A stretch of 64,000 bases of DNA from an uncultured Bacteroidia bacterium. GTDB taxonomy: Bacteria; Bacteroidota; Bacteroidia; Bacteroidales; F082. The stretch lies in contig CADCIH010000014.1 in assembly GCA_902801465.1 (NCBI GenBank), forward strand, positions 1 through 64,000, in the 5' to 3' direction. The notes under the pieces were generated by a model. It did no database searches, was not told the DNA's origin, and worked only from the letters and a program-made list of their open reading frames with translations. The position numbers and the translations under genes are program-made. The stretch's first letter is position 1. Each line of letters starts with the position of its first letter. Below are positions 20,803-28,230 of this stretch, piece after piece.

Positions 20803-22794
20803 ATGAAACGTTTGGTTCCATTGCTAATGGCCCTTGTCTTTCTCCCCTTGTTGTCAATGGGTGATCCTGTGGGCTCGGATGACTTTTTCGATACGCAGTA
20901 CACGATCTTTGAGCGTGAACAGGGCCAGAGGGCCTTTGTAGCCGCCCAAACCATCATGGACTCCATTGGCGCTCCAGTGGATTTCGATGCGGATACGGAC
21001 AAAGAGGTCGTCAAAACCCAGCTGTTGAAGATGATGATTCAGTATTTTTTCGGGATAGACGAGTATGAGCAGCAGGTGCATTACATGCAGATTGCCGAGC
21101 CGTTTTTTCGCGAGACGGACAATCTGATGGATCTGGCCGGGTGCTACAATATCATGGGTATCTCGTGCCAGCGCATGGGGCAGTTCAACGAGGCCGTCCA
21201 TTATTATAACAAGTGCAGCGATCTGTTGGATGAGATAGGAAGTCCGGTAGCCTTGACCAACAAGCGCTATGAGATCAACAACGTGGCCAACATCTATACG
21301 ATGATGGAGGAATGCGACATGGCGGAGGAAATGTATCTCAAGTGTATCGAGATGTTAGGGGAAGTGGGGACCGATCCGAGGAACAATCTCGATTTGGCCG
21401 CCTATTATATGAACTTGGCTGAAGTGTATATGATCCGGATTTCCAAGATGGCCGAAGACGACCCAGAGAGGGCCTCGTTGGTGAGGACTGCGGTGGACTA
21501 TGCGGAACAGAGTCTCGACCTGTCGCGCCTTTATGGTGATCGGCCCGAGAAGATGGCCAACAGGTTCATCACGGTCTCCAAAACCCATTTCGAGGAGGGA
21601 AGAGTCCGGGAAGCCATGGCGGAGTTGGATTCGGCCATGGTCATCATCGAAGATCAGGATTTGGTTTTCCTGAAGACAGGGGCCTCTATTCTTCAAGGCG
21701 ACTTTGCCTATCGGACGGGGCGCCTTGACGATGCTGAAAGATACTACGTCCAAGCTGCGGAGATGGCTGAGGAGTTCGAACTCGACGAGTTTTGCGTGGA
21801 GAGCCTGAATGGAGCCTACTTGGCTTCCAAGAAAAACCATCCCGAAAGGTCCGTCGAGTATCTTGAGCGATGCAACGCTTGGAGGGATACCATCTACAAC
21901 CAAGAACAACAGGCGCTGATTCGTGAATATCAGGTGAAGTACCAAACGGCTGAGAAGGAGCGTGAGATTGCGGAACAACAGGCCCAAAACGAGAAGAGTC
22001 GGCACCGGATGGTCTTGCTTGTCGTGGTGGTGGTGTTTCTTGTCATCTTGGCCGCCCTGCTGCTTCACTTGGCGTTCAAGCGCAGAAAGCAGAACGAATT
22101 GTTGAAACGTCGGCACCAGATCAAGGACCACTTGTTCTCTGTGGTTTCGCACGACATCAAGGCACCTATCGCCACCCAGGCGCAGATGCTCGACATGATG
22201 TATGACCACGTCGAGACCATTCCCCCCGCGGAGCTCAAGGAGGGACTTGGAGGGATGAAACTGATGGCCAACCAAATGAAGGAAAAGTTGCAGAACCTGA
22301 TCTGTTGGGTAAAGAGGGAACTGGGCGATGACGGAAGCCAAGCATCGTTGTTCAATCTGCGCGAGTTGGTGCAAAAGGTGGTTGACGAACAGGCGGCCCA
22401 TGCTGCGATGAAGTCGTTGGTGATCGTGAACGAGGTGCCCACCGAGTGGGAGGTTTTCGATGACGTCAATATCTCAAGGATCGTCTTGCAGAACCTCTTG
22501 TCGAATGCAATAAAGTACTCCAACCCCGGAGGTGCCATCAAGCTGTGTGCCGTTGAGGAAGGCACCCGCTATCGCATCGTTGTGGAGGACAACGGTGTTG
22601 GCATCAACAAGGAGAAACTGGCGGTTTTGTTGAAAAAGACAACTGCCTCTGAAGAGGGGACGCAAAACGAGATGGGCACCGGCATCGGACTCATGGTGAG
22701 CCGCCAGCTGACAGAGAGGATCGGTAGCGGGATTGCCATAGAGAGTATAGAGGGCAAGGGAACGAAAGTGAGTTTCACAGTAAACAAGGGGTGA
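20803..22794 (+). CDS. TPR-containing sensor histidine kinase
   Basis: 663 residues from ATG 20803, which begins the signal peptide (MKRLVPLLMALVFLPLLSMG); a GTG three codons earlier is less likely. The periplasmic part (about 25-400) is built of TPR-like helix pairs. A membrane helix (about 405-427, VVVVVFLVILAALLLHL) is followed by a HisKA dimerisation segment with phospho-acceptor His450 (VVSHDIKAPIA) and a HATPase domain with N box NLLSNAIKYS, G1 DNGVGI and G2 GTGIGLMVS. The last codon lies two bases before the regulator's ATG, so the two are cotranscribed and probably coupled. Confidence 0.92.
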   Translation: MKRLVPLLMALVFLPLLSMGDPVGSDDFFDTQYTIFEREQGQRAFVAAQTIMDSIGAPVDFDADTDKEVVKTQLLKMMIQYFFGIDEYEQQVHYMQIAEPFFRETDNLMDLAGCYNIMGISCQRMGQFNEAVHYYNKCSDLLDEIGSPVALTNKRYEINNVANIYTMMEECDMAEEMYLKCIEMLGEVGTDPRNNLDLAAYYMNLAEVYMIRISKMAEDDPERASLVRTAVDYAEQSLDLSRLYGDRPEKMANRFITVSKTHFEEGRVREAMAELDSAMVIIEDQDLVFLKTGASILQGDFAYRTGRLDDAERYYVQAAEMAEEFELDEFCVESLNGAYLASKKNHPERSVEYLERCNAWRDTIYNQEQQALIREYQVKYQTAEKEREIAEQQAQNEKSRHRMVLLVVVVVFLVILAALLLHLAFKRRKQNELLKRRHQIKDHLFSVVSHDIKAPIATQAQMLDMMYDHVETIPPAELKEGLGGMKLMANQMKEKLQNLICWVKRELGDDGSQASLFNLRELVQKVVDEQAAHAAMKSLVIVNEVPTEWEVFDDVNISRIVLQNLLSNAIKYSNPGGAIKLCAVEEGTRYRIVVEDNGVGINKEKLAVLLKKTTASEEGTQNEMGTGIGLMVSRQLTERIGSGIAIESIEGKGTKVSFTVNKG

Positions 22795-22796
22795 CC

Positions 22797-23408
22797 ATGA
22801 GACCAAGTCAAAAAATCAGGGTGATGATTGTTGAGGACCATCCGATGTACCGCACCGGATTGCGGATGGCGTTGAATTATGCCGACTCAGGCTGCGAGGT
22901 GGTGGCCGAGGCCGAGAGCGTCAGCCAAGCGGTGGAGTTGCTTCATGCCAAAGACCTTGGCATTGACTTGGTTTTGCTCGACTATTATCTGCCCGACGGG
23001 ACGGGTGGCGATGTGATTGAAACGGCCAAAAAGGCGTTTCCCGATGTCAAAATTCTGCTGATTACGGGTTATCATTTGGACGACTCCGCTATGAGTACGG
23101 TTGAAGAAGCCATTGATGGGTATATCGGCAAGACGGTGAAGCCGGAGGAGCTGAAGACCTGCATCGATGCGCTTTTCAGGGACCGTGATTCCTCAAAGGC
23201 AGAGGGTGTCAGCGTCACGCTTTCATCACGCGAGTTGCAGATTGTCCGTTTGTGTGTGAAGGGCTTGACCGCTCAGGAAATCGCCGATGTGCTGAACCTT
23301 AGCAAACGTACTGTTGAAGGCCACAAGGAGCGGATTTTCAGTAAGCTGAACTGCAAATCGACCGTTGAATTGGTGAATTACGCCTATCGCAACGGATTGG
23401 CGGACTGA
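22797..23408 (+). CDS. LuxR/NarL-family response regulator
   Basis: 203 residues from ATG 22797. The receiver domain has the acidic pair in VEDHP, phospho-acceptor Asp62 (VLLDYYLPDG) and a Lys in GKTVKPEE. The C-terminal LuxR helix-turn-helix reads LSSRELQIVRLCVKGLTAQE and NLSKRTVEGHKERIFSKL. It is partner to the kinase directly upstream. The same palindrome upstream of its own operon and of the following secreted-protein operon suggests autoregulation and a dedicated target. Confidence 0.93.
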   Translation: MRPSQKIRVMIVEDHPMYRTGLRMALNYADSGCEVVAEAESVSQAVELLHAKDLGIDLVLLDYYLPDGTGGDVIETAKKAFPDVKILLITGYHLDDSAMSTVEEAIDGYIGKTVKPEELKTCIDALFRDRDSSKAEGVSVTLSSRELQIVRLCVKGLTAQEIADVLNLSKRTVEGHKERIFSKLNCKSTVELVNYAYRNGLAD

Positions 23409-23440
23409 TTTCGGATTGTTCATAACTCTTCATTTTTTTC

Positions 23441-23454
23441 GGGTGTAAATACCT
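23441..23454 (+). promoter_or_regulatory. Second copy of the palindromic operator
   Basis: GGGTGT-AA-ATACCT, best read on the minus strand as TCAGGTATTTACACCC, against TCAGGTATTTATACCT at 20731. It starts 37 bp before the -7-like box at 23478, the same spacing as the first copy. Confidence 0.55.
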
Positions 23455-23465
23455 GAAATCCTTCC

Positions 23466-23507
23466 ATTTAATTGTGCTTTCTTTGCAGCGGAATAGTACA
23501 ATTAAAT
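23466..23507. repeat. Inverted repeat around the promoter of the small secreted gene
   Basis: ATTTAATTGTGC (23466-23477) and GTACAATTAAAT (23496-23507) match at 11 of 12 positions as an inverted repeat and enclose the -7-like box. It may be an operator or a leader hairpin. Confidence 0.4.
23478..23485 (+). promoter_or_regulatory. Weak -7 box for the small secreted protein operon
   Basis: TTTCTTTG fits TAnnTTTG except for T in place of A at the second position, as expected for an activator-dependent promoter. Confidence 0.45.
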
Positions 23508-23521
23508 CTAATTATACAACA

Positions 23522-23824
23522 ATGAAAAAGAAAATGAAAACATTGGTCCTTGCGCTGATGATGGTGTTTGTGTTGCCTCTTGGCGCTACGGCACAAGGTC
23601 TGTTCCAACTCAATGGCACTCTCGACGAGGTTTACTATGGAACTGGCAATGCTGAAAAACAAGAAGGCTTGCTTGGTATGCGTGGTTCTGGTGAGGTTGA
23701 TATGACCGGCGGAATCGCAATTCAAGGATTCGGCCAAGAAGCACCCGTTGGTAGCGGAATCGTCATGCTGGTTTTGGCAGGTGCAGGTTATGCGGCCATC
23801 AAGAGAAAGGAGGAACAACAATGA
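23522..23824 (+). CDS. Small secreted protein with C-terminal membrane tail
   Basis: 100 residues from ATG 23522. A signal peptide (MKKKMKTLVLALMMVFVLPL..TAQ) leads a short polar segment with DEVYYGTGNAEKQEGLLGMR. The C-terminus reads PVGSGIVMLVLAGAGYAAIK followed by RKEEQQ: a Pro-Gly turn, a hydrophobic helix and a basic end, like a protein-sorting tail. No family name is secure. Its stop overlaps the start of the lipoprotein gene (ATGA), so the two are coupled. Confidence 0.7.
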   Translation: MKKKMKTLVLALMMVFVLPLGATAQGLFQLNGTLDEVYYGTGNAEKQEGLLGMRGSGEVDMTGGIAIQGFGQEAPVGSGIVMLVLAGAGYAAIKRKEEQQ

Positions 23825-25425
23825 AAAAGTTTGGTTTGATCGCCATGACGATGGCGTTGCTTGTAACGTTTGCCCAGTGCAAGAAGGACAACACCACCGA
23901 AACTCCCGCCAACAATGGCAAGAAAGTGAACATTTCGCTTACCGTGGACGGTGGTGACGGCTCCAAACATGGTATTAATTACGCTAATGGTGACATTTAC
24001 TTTGAAAACGGCGACCTTATCTACGTGGTTAGCGAAGGCACCTATTTGGGAACACTGTCAGGACAAAGTTCAATGTTGGAAGGCAACTATTATCTCTTTA
24101 TTGGTGACATTTATGAGCCTACTGAGGGGAAACCGCTTCAATTCTATTTCTTTGGTAGAGGTTTCAATCCAACCATCGATGAAGTTGGAAAGACTTTTAC
24201 GGTTGATATCAGCGACCAGCAAACAGGCAAACTTCCCGTGATTGCCTACAACCATTCGCAAGGGAACTACACCTCGGGCCAAACACAATACAAATCCGTT
24301 CTGCTCAACAAATGCGCCTTGGTGAAGTTTACCGCCGATGGTGCCCCTACCAATCTTACCATTAAGGGGATGAACAATCGGGTGAATGTGAATTTTGCCG
24401 ACAACACCTTTACATACGACAAGGCTGATGCTGATGGCGCAATCAACATAACCAAACGTGATGGCTATTACTGGACCATCCTGTTGCCTCAAGCCACGAC
24501 GACTGGTACGATTACTACAGTAGTAGGTGATAAAACTTTCGATGTCCCTGCCATTTCCGAGAGTCAGTTCTTGTCCGAAGGAATTGAGATTCCTACTGTA
24601 AGACCAGTGGGAGCTAAAGGTGGCTTGTTTACCGTGTATGACGATGGCCAAGGTGATTTAAGACAGGTTTGGTTCTCCCAAGGCAACTTGCAGTATATTG
24701 GTAGTGCCGGTAATGGCGATGCTAACAACACGGGTGCTTATTGGAAGTTTGCTGACGAACAATGGGGAATTGTTGGAGAAGGGCAATTCGCCGCTGGGAT
24801 GACAATTGACCGTGACCTTTTCGGTTATGGTACAAGCGGATACAATAATGGTCAGACTTGTTACCAGCCATGGAGTACGGAGAGTGATGGGAACTGTTAT
24901 AATTCAAGTAATATCTTGAGTGGCAACGCTGATTGGGGGTACAATGCCATTTCCAATGGAGGCAACTCTGAGAACAGTGGGTGGCGAACATTAACGTGGG
25001 AAGAATGGGATGGTGTGATATTAGGTAGAGCAGGTCGATCGATAAATTCGTATGCCACAGCCAAGGTAAATGGTGTGAACGGGCTTATCTTGCTTCCCGA
25101 TGGTTGGGTAAATGAATCACCGCATGAACTTACTGGGATCAATACGATTAATGACCCAATCTTTAACGAAATCAGCCTTTCCAATTGGACAAATTATGAG
25201 TCTTCGGGTTGTGTGTTTTTACCATTTTGTGGTTGCCGAGAAGGAGGAACAAGTCCAAATGGTTATGAGAATGGTGTTGGAACTAAGGGCTACTATTGGG
25301 CAAGTAATGATTATAATTATACGCGTGTGTTTGTTCATGATGTTTTTAATATTTCCACTAATGTAAGCGCATCCTCCTGGTTGAGTGATGCCTATTCTGT
25401 CCGCCTGGTTTACAATGCCTATTAA
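23821..25425 (+). CDS. Large lipoprotein: fimbrillin-like N-terminus, C-type-lectin-like C-terminus
   Basis: 534 residues. A lipoprotein signal ends at the lipobox FAQC (Cys at residue 20). Residues about 30-260 resemble fimbrillin-like domains (NYANGDIYFENGDLIYVVSE). From about 265 (GGLFTVYDDG, VWFSQGNLQYIG) the sequence resembles the FISUMP/formylglycine-enzyme-like fold: LTWEEWDGVILGRAG, GLILLPDGW, GCVFLPFCGCREGG, GYYWASNDYNYTR and the ending YSVRLVYNAY. Such C-type-lectin-like ends are used as binding surfaces and, in some Bacteroidota, as diversity-generating retroelement targets. No reverse transcriptase is in the window. It is probably surface-exposed and controlled by the upstream two-component pair. 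Confidence 0.75.
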   Translation: MKKFGLIAMTMALLVTFAQCKKDNTTETPANNGKKVNISLTVDGGDGSKHGINYANGDIYFENGDLIYVVSEGTYLGTLSGQSSMLEGNYYLFIGDIYEPTEGKPLQFYFFGRGFNPTIDEVGKTFTVDISDQQTGKLPVIAYNHSQGNYTSGQTQYKSVLLNKCALVKFTADGAPTNLTIKGMNNRVNVNFADNTFTYDKADADGAINITKRDGYYWTILLPQATTTGTITTVVGDKTFDVPAISESQFLSEGIEIPTVRPVGAKGGLFTVYDDGQGDLRQVWFSQGNLQYIGSAGNGDANNTGAYWKFADEQWGIVGEGQFAAGMTIDRDLFGYGTSGYNNGQTCYQPWSTESDGNCYNSSNILSGNADWGYNAISNGGNSENSGWRTLTWEEWDGVILGRAGRSINSYATAKVNGVNGLILLPDGWVNESPHELTGINTINDPIFNEISLSNWTNYESSGCVFLPFCGCREGGTSPNGYENGVGTKGYYWASNDYNYTRVFVHDVFNISTNVSASSWLSDAYSVRLVYNAY

Positions 25426-25454
25426 CAGATCGTTATAAGGTTGTTCCAACCTTT

Positions 25455-25506
25455 TTTCCGCCCTCCCGCTCTCTGGGAAACCTTGGAGGGGAGGGCGGAA
25501 ATTTTT
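25455..25506 (+). terminator. Terminator after the lipoprotein gene
   Basis: TTTCCGCCCTCCC (25455-25467) pairs with GGGAGGGCGGAAA (25489-25501) over 13 bp with a 21-nt loop, followed by TTTTT. Confidence 0.8.
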
Positions 25507-25543
25507 ACCTTGGTAACATGTGGATTAAATTAATTGATATTTG

Positions 25544-25575
25544 AGATTTTTTTTGCCAATTGCGAAAAAAAATCT
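25544..25575. repeat. 11-bp A/T inverted repeat upstream of the abiF RNA
   Basis: AGATTTTTTTT (25544-25554) and AAAAAAAATCT (25565-25575) are perfect reverse complements around GCCAATTGCG, ending 10 bp before the -33 element of the next promoter. It could be an operator, an UP-like element or a backup terminator. Confidence 0.45.
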
Positions 25576-25585
25576 TTAAAAACTC

Positions 25586-25615
25586 TTGACAATATATAAA
25601 ATAGTAGTACCTTTG
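25586..25615 (+). promoter_or_regulatory. Promoter of the abiF-associated RNA
   Basis: TTGAC (25586-25590) and TACCTTTG (25608-25615) are 17 bp apart, close to the Bacteroidota -33/-7 layout. It places a start near 25620-25624, just before the structured RNA. Confidence 0.7.
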
Positions 25616-25620
25616 CAGCA

Positions 25621-25674
25621 ACCATTCTCACCGCGCGAGCTGAAAAGCAGCGTACCAGGGTGAGACTTTTTTTT
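25621..25674 (+). ncRNA. Putative structured RNA (antitoxin candidate) upstream of abiF
   Basis: About 54 nt from the predicted start to a run of eight T. The outer stem TCTCACC (25626-25632) pairs with GGTGAGA (25659-25665). Inside it GCTG-AAAAG-CAGC (25639-25651) forms a second hairpin, leaving GCGCGA and GTACCA single-stranded for a possible pseudoknot. The outer stem plus U-run is an intrinsic terminator, so most transcripts would stop here and be separate from the abiF mRNA. AbiF/Abi_2 genes are known to be accompanied by small structured RNAs that may act as antitoxin; whether this RNA belongs to that class needs a covariance search. Confidence 0.6.
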
Positions 25675-25682
25675 ATGTCGAG

Positions 25683-25722
25683 ATGCAAATAGGCCAAAGT
25701 CTAACCTTTTTATTATTTGCAT
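25683..25722 (+). promoter_or_regulatory. Hairpin over the abiF start region
   Basis: ATGCAAATA (25683-25691) and TATTTGCAT (25714-25722) are perfect 9-bp reverse complements ending directly before the ATG. In a read-through mRNA this would fold the region just upstream of the start codon and could limit translation. Confidence 0.4.
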
Positions 25723-26619
25723 ATGGAATACAATAAGATTGCACTCGACACATCCGACTTACTTGCTATGCTGAAACAGCGTGGGCTTCAGATTTCAGAT
25801 GAACAGGAAGCGCTCCAAACTCTTGCTGTGGTCAGCTATTTCCGTTTAGCCTGTTATTTCCGGCCGATGGAAATCGACAAGCAAACGCATGTTTTCCGAC
25901 AAGGAGCCTCATTAAACCAAGCGCTGGAGCTCTATAGGTTTGACACAGCCTTACGTGATTTGGTATTCAGTGCTACACGTCAAATAGAAGTGGCGCTTCG
26001 TTCACGTGTCAACCATCATTTCTCACGCGACCATACGCCTTTTTGGTTTACCCAAGTGGATATGGCAACCGATGGACATCTTTTTTCTGAGCACCTAAGC
26101 AGTGTTGACCGAGAACTTCATAGAAGTAAAGAGGAGTTTATCAAAGAACACTTTGAACGCTATGACAAGCCGTCTTTTCCGCCTTCATGGAAAACTCTTG
26201 AGACTGTTTCGTTTGGAACACTATCGAAGCTTTACCAGGATTTTTATGACAAAGCCGATAAGAAATCTGTGGCTGAAGATTTTGGACTTCCACAACATGA
26301 ATTCCTGATAAGTTGGTTGGAGAGTTTGACGGTGCTTCGCAATTTATGTGCCCATCATTCCCGAATATGGAACCGCCGGTATGCCTTAAAACCGCAGATG
26401 CCCAAAACATTAGTAGGCCACAAGTGGTTGTCTGACTTCTCTTTTCCGCCTGATAAAATCTATCCCCAGCTATGCTGCATCGCCTATTTGCTTAATTCCA
26501 TTGATGCGCAAAACACTTTTTCCAAAGACTTCAAGCAGCTGTTGCGAAAGTCTCCATCAGTTGATGCTGCTGCCATGGGTTTCCCGAAAGATTGGGAGAA
26601 GGAATCGCTCTGGAAGTAG
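25723..26619 (+). CDS. abiF: AbiF/Abi_2-family protein with two HEPN motifs
   Basis: 298 residues from ATG 25723; the TTG two codons upstream is unlikely. The Abi_2 (AbiD/F) pattern is clear: LLAMLKQRGLQISDEQEAL, VVSYFRLACYFRP, LYRFDTALRDLVF. There are two R-X4-H motifs, R93SRVNH98 and R206NLCAH211 (LRNLCAHHSRIWNRR), the HEPN ribonuclease signature shared with Cas13. Known members abort phage infection, probably by RNA cleavage. An RNA with its own promoter and terminator lies directly upstream, and a RhuM-like gene follows 27 bp later, a typical small defence locus. RNase activity is inferred from the motifs. Confidence 0.88.
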   Translation: MEYNKIALDTSDLLAMLKQRGLQISDEQEALQTLAVVSYFRLACYFRPMEIDKQTHVFRQGASLNQALELYRFDTALRDLVFSATRQIEVALRSRVNHHFSRDHTPFWFTQVDMATDGHLFSEHLSSVDRELHRSKEEFIKEHFERYDKPSFPPSWKTLETVSFGTLSKLYQDFYDKADKKSVAEDFGLPQHEFLISWLESLTVLRNLCAHHSRIWNRRYALKPQMPKTLVGHKWLSDFSFPPDKIYPQLCCIAYLLNSIDAQNTFSKDFKQLLRKSPSVDAAAMGFPKDWEKESLWK

Positions 26620-26646
26620 GACGCTCTCTTTGTGCCCATAATTCAA

Positions 26647-27483
26647 ATGAATATGGAAAAAGGAGAAATCGTATTATACCAGCCTGACAATAGTGTTGAA
26701 CTGGAGGTAAGGGTTGAGGATGAGACCGTGTGGCTCACACAGGCACAAATGGCTGTGCTGTTTGGATGCTCTTCTGATAATATCGGATTGCACCTAAAGA
26801 ACATTTTTGAGGAGCGTGAAATCGATCCATTTTCAACTACCGAGGAAATCTCGGTTGTTCGCAAGGAGGGCAGTCGTATGGTTAGAAGGAGTCTCATGCA
26901 TTATAATCTAGATGCTATTCTTTCGGTGGGTTATAGAGTGAGTTCTGCTAATGCCACAAAGTTTCGCCAATGGGCGAATAAGGTATTGAAGGAGTATTTA
27001 TTACGTGGCTACGCCATCACTCAAAGAATTGAAAGACTTGAACGGCGGGTGAGCCAAACAGAAGAAAAAATTGATTTCTTTGTTCGTACCTCGTTACCTC
27101 CTGTGGAAGGTGTTTTCTATGAGGGCCAAATCTTCGACGCTCGAGTCTTCGTTTCGAATCTGATCAAGTCCGCAAAGCAGAGCATCGTATTGATTGACAA
27201 CTATGTTGACGAGACTGTATTGATGATGCTTTCCAAACGTTTGAATTCTGTGACGGCCAAAGTCGTTACAAAAAGTGTTTCACGTCAACTTCAACAGGAT
27301 GTGGAAAGCCACAACCGACAGTATCTTCCAATTGAGATGGAGGTACGCACCAACATTCACGACCGATTCCTCATCATCGATGATACGGTCTATCACCTAG
27401 GGGCTTCGCTGAAAGACTTGGGAAAGAAGCTTTTTGCTTTTTCCAAGATGGGAATTTCTCCAGAAATGATATTGAGCTGTTAG
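26647..27483 (+). CDS. RhuM-family protein with PLD-like C-terminus
   Basis: 278 residues from ATG 26647 (ATG 26653 and GTG 26632 are possible). The N-terminal half is RhuM-like: ETVWLTQAQMAVLFGCS, NIGLHLKNIFEEREID, YNLDAILSVGYRV, FRQWANKVLKEYLLRGYAI. This predicts a DNA-binding HTH-type domain. After a short coiled coil (about 130-150) the C-terminal part has FDARVFVSNLIKSAKQSIVL and HDRFLIIDDTVYHLGASLKD, which resembles one half of a phospholipase D-type nuclease motif (H-x-R/K...D). The role is not established; family members occur in defence and mobile islands. It probably shares the abiF transcript. Confidence 0.8.
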   Translation: MNMEKGEIVLYQPDNSVELEVRVEDETVWLTQAQMAVLFGCSSDNIGLHLKNIFEEREIDPFSTTEEISVVRKEGSRMVRRSLMHYNLDAILSVGYRVSSANATKFRQWANKVLKEYLLRGYAITQRIERLERRVSQTEEKIDFFVRTSLPPVEGVFYEGQIFDARVFVSNLIKSAKQSIVLIDNYVDETVLMMLSKRLNSVTAKVVTKSVSRQLQQDVESHNRQYLPIEMEVRTNIHDRFLIIDDTVYHLGASLKDLGKKLFAFSKMGISPEMILSC

Positions 27484-27485
27484 GG

Positions 27486-27514
27486 TTTGGAAAACGACTA
27501 TTTTCTTACCTTTG
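27486..27514 (+). promoter_or_regulatory. rsmE promoter
   Basis: TTTG (27486-27489) and TACCTTTG (27507-27514) with a 17-bp gap. The start would fall only a few bases before the rsmE ATG at 27523, so the mRNA is nearly leaderless. Confidence 0.65.
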
Positions 27515-27522
27515 CATCCACT

Positions 27523-28230
27523 ATGAACGTCTTCTATCTCAAAAACGCCACCGAAGGCCTCAACGTTTTTCCCGAAGAGGAGTCCAAACACTGCGTGAAA
27601 GTGCTGCGGATGACCGAAGGGGAGACCTTTTGCGTGACCGACGGGGAGGGCTTCCTGTACGATGCCGAGCTGGTGGAGGCTCATCCCAAGCGGGCCACGG
27701 TCAACCTGACGAACAAACGCCCTGGCTACGACCATTGGGGCTTCAACCTCGAGATCGCCATTGCTCCTACCAAACTCAACGAGCGTACGGAGTGGTTCCT
27801 GGAGAAAGCCACCGAGATCGGCATCGACCGTGTGCGCCTGTTTACATCTTATCACTCGGAACGCCGAGCCGCCAACGTGGAGCGTTTCCAAAAGGTGATG
27901 GTGGCTGCCATGAAACAGTCCATCAAATCCAGATTACCCAAGATTGATGATATCACGCCTTTCGATAAGCTGGTGAAGCAACCCTTCGAAGGGCAGAAGT
28001 TCATTGCTTGGATTGATGACGATGTGAAGGACTGTCTCTGCAACCTTTATCATAAAGGGGAGAATGTGCTGGTGCTGATTGGTCCCGAAGGCGACTTCAG
28101 TCCCGAGGAAGTGGCGCTGGCCAAAGAAAACGGTTTCGTTCCTTGCAGTCTGGGCGACGCTCGATTAAGAACGGAAACCGCCGCCATGGTGGCATGTCAT
28201 ACCATCCAATTGATCAACCAGATAAAATGA
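27523..28230 (+). CDS. rsmE: 16S rRNA (uracil-1498-N3)-methyltransferase RsmE
   Basis: 235 residues from ATG 27523 (MNVFYLKN). The N-terminal PUA-like domain contains SKHCVKVLRM. The SPOUT methyltransferase part has KATEIGIDRV, VAAMKQSIKSRLP, and the SAM-binding knot LIGPEGDFSPEE and LGDARLRTETAAM. It methylates U1498 of 16S rRNA. The in-frame TTG upstream would include promoter sequence, so ATG is preferred. The stop overlaps the next start (ATGA). Confidence 0.94.
   Translation: MNVFYLKNATEGLNVFPEEESKHCVKVLRMTEGETFCVTDGEGFLYDAELVEAHPKRATVNLTNKRPGYDHWGFNLEIAIAPTKLNERTEWFLEKATEIGIDRVRLFTSYHSERRAANVERFQKVMVAAMKQSIKSRLPKIDDITPFDKLVKQPFEGQKFIAWIDDDVKDCLCNLYHKGENVLVLIGPEGDFSPEEVALAKENGFVPCSLGDARLRTETAAMVACHTIQLINQIK

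Noticed and set aside
25455-25506. Hairpin after the lipoprotein gene as a retroelement recognition cruciform
   Set aside because: The loop is 21 nt and a T-run follows, so an ordinary terminator explains it.
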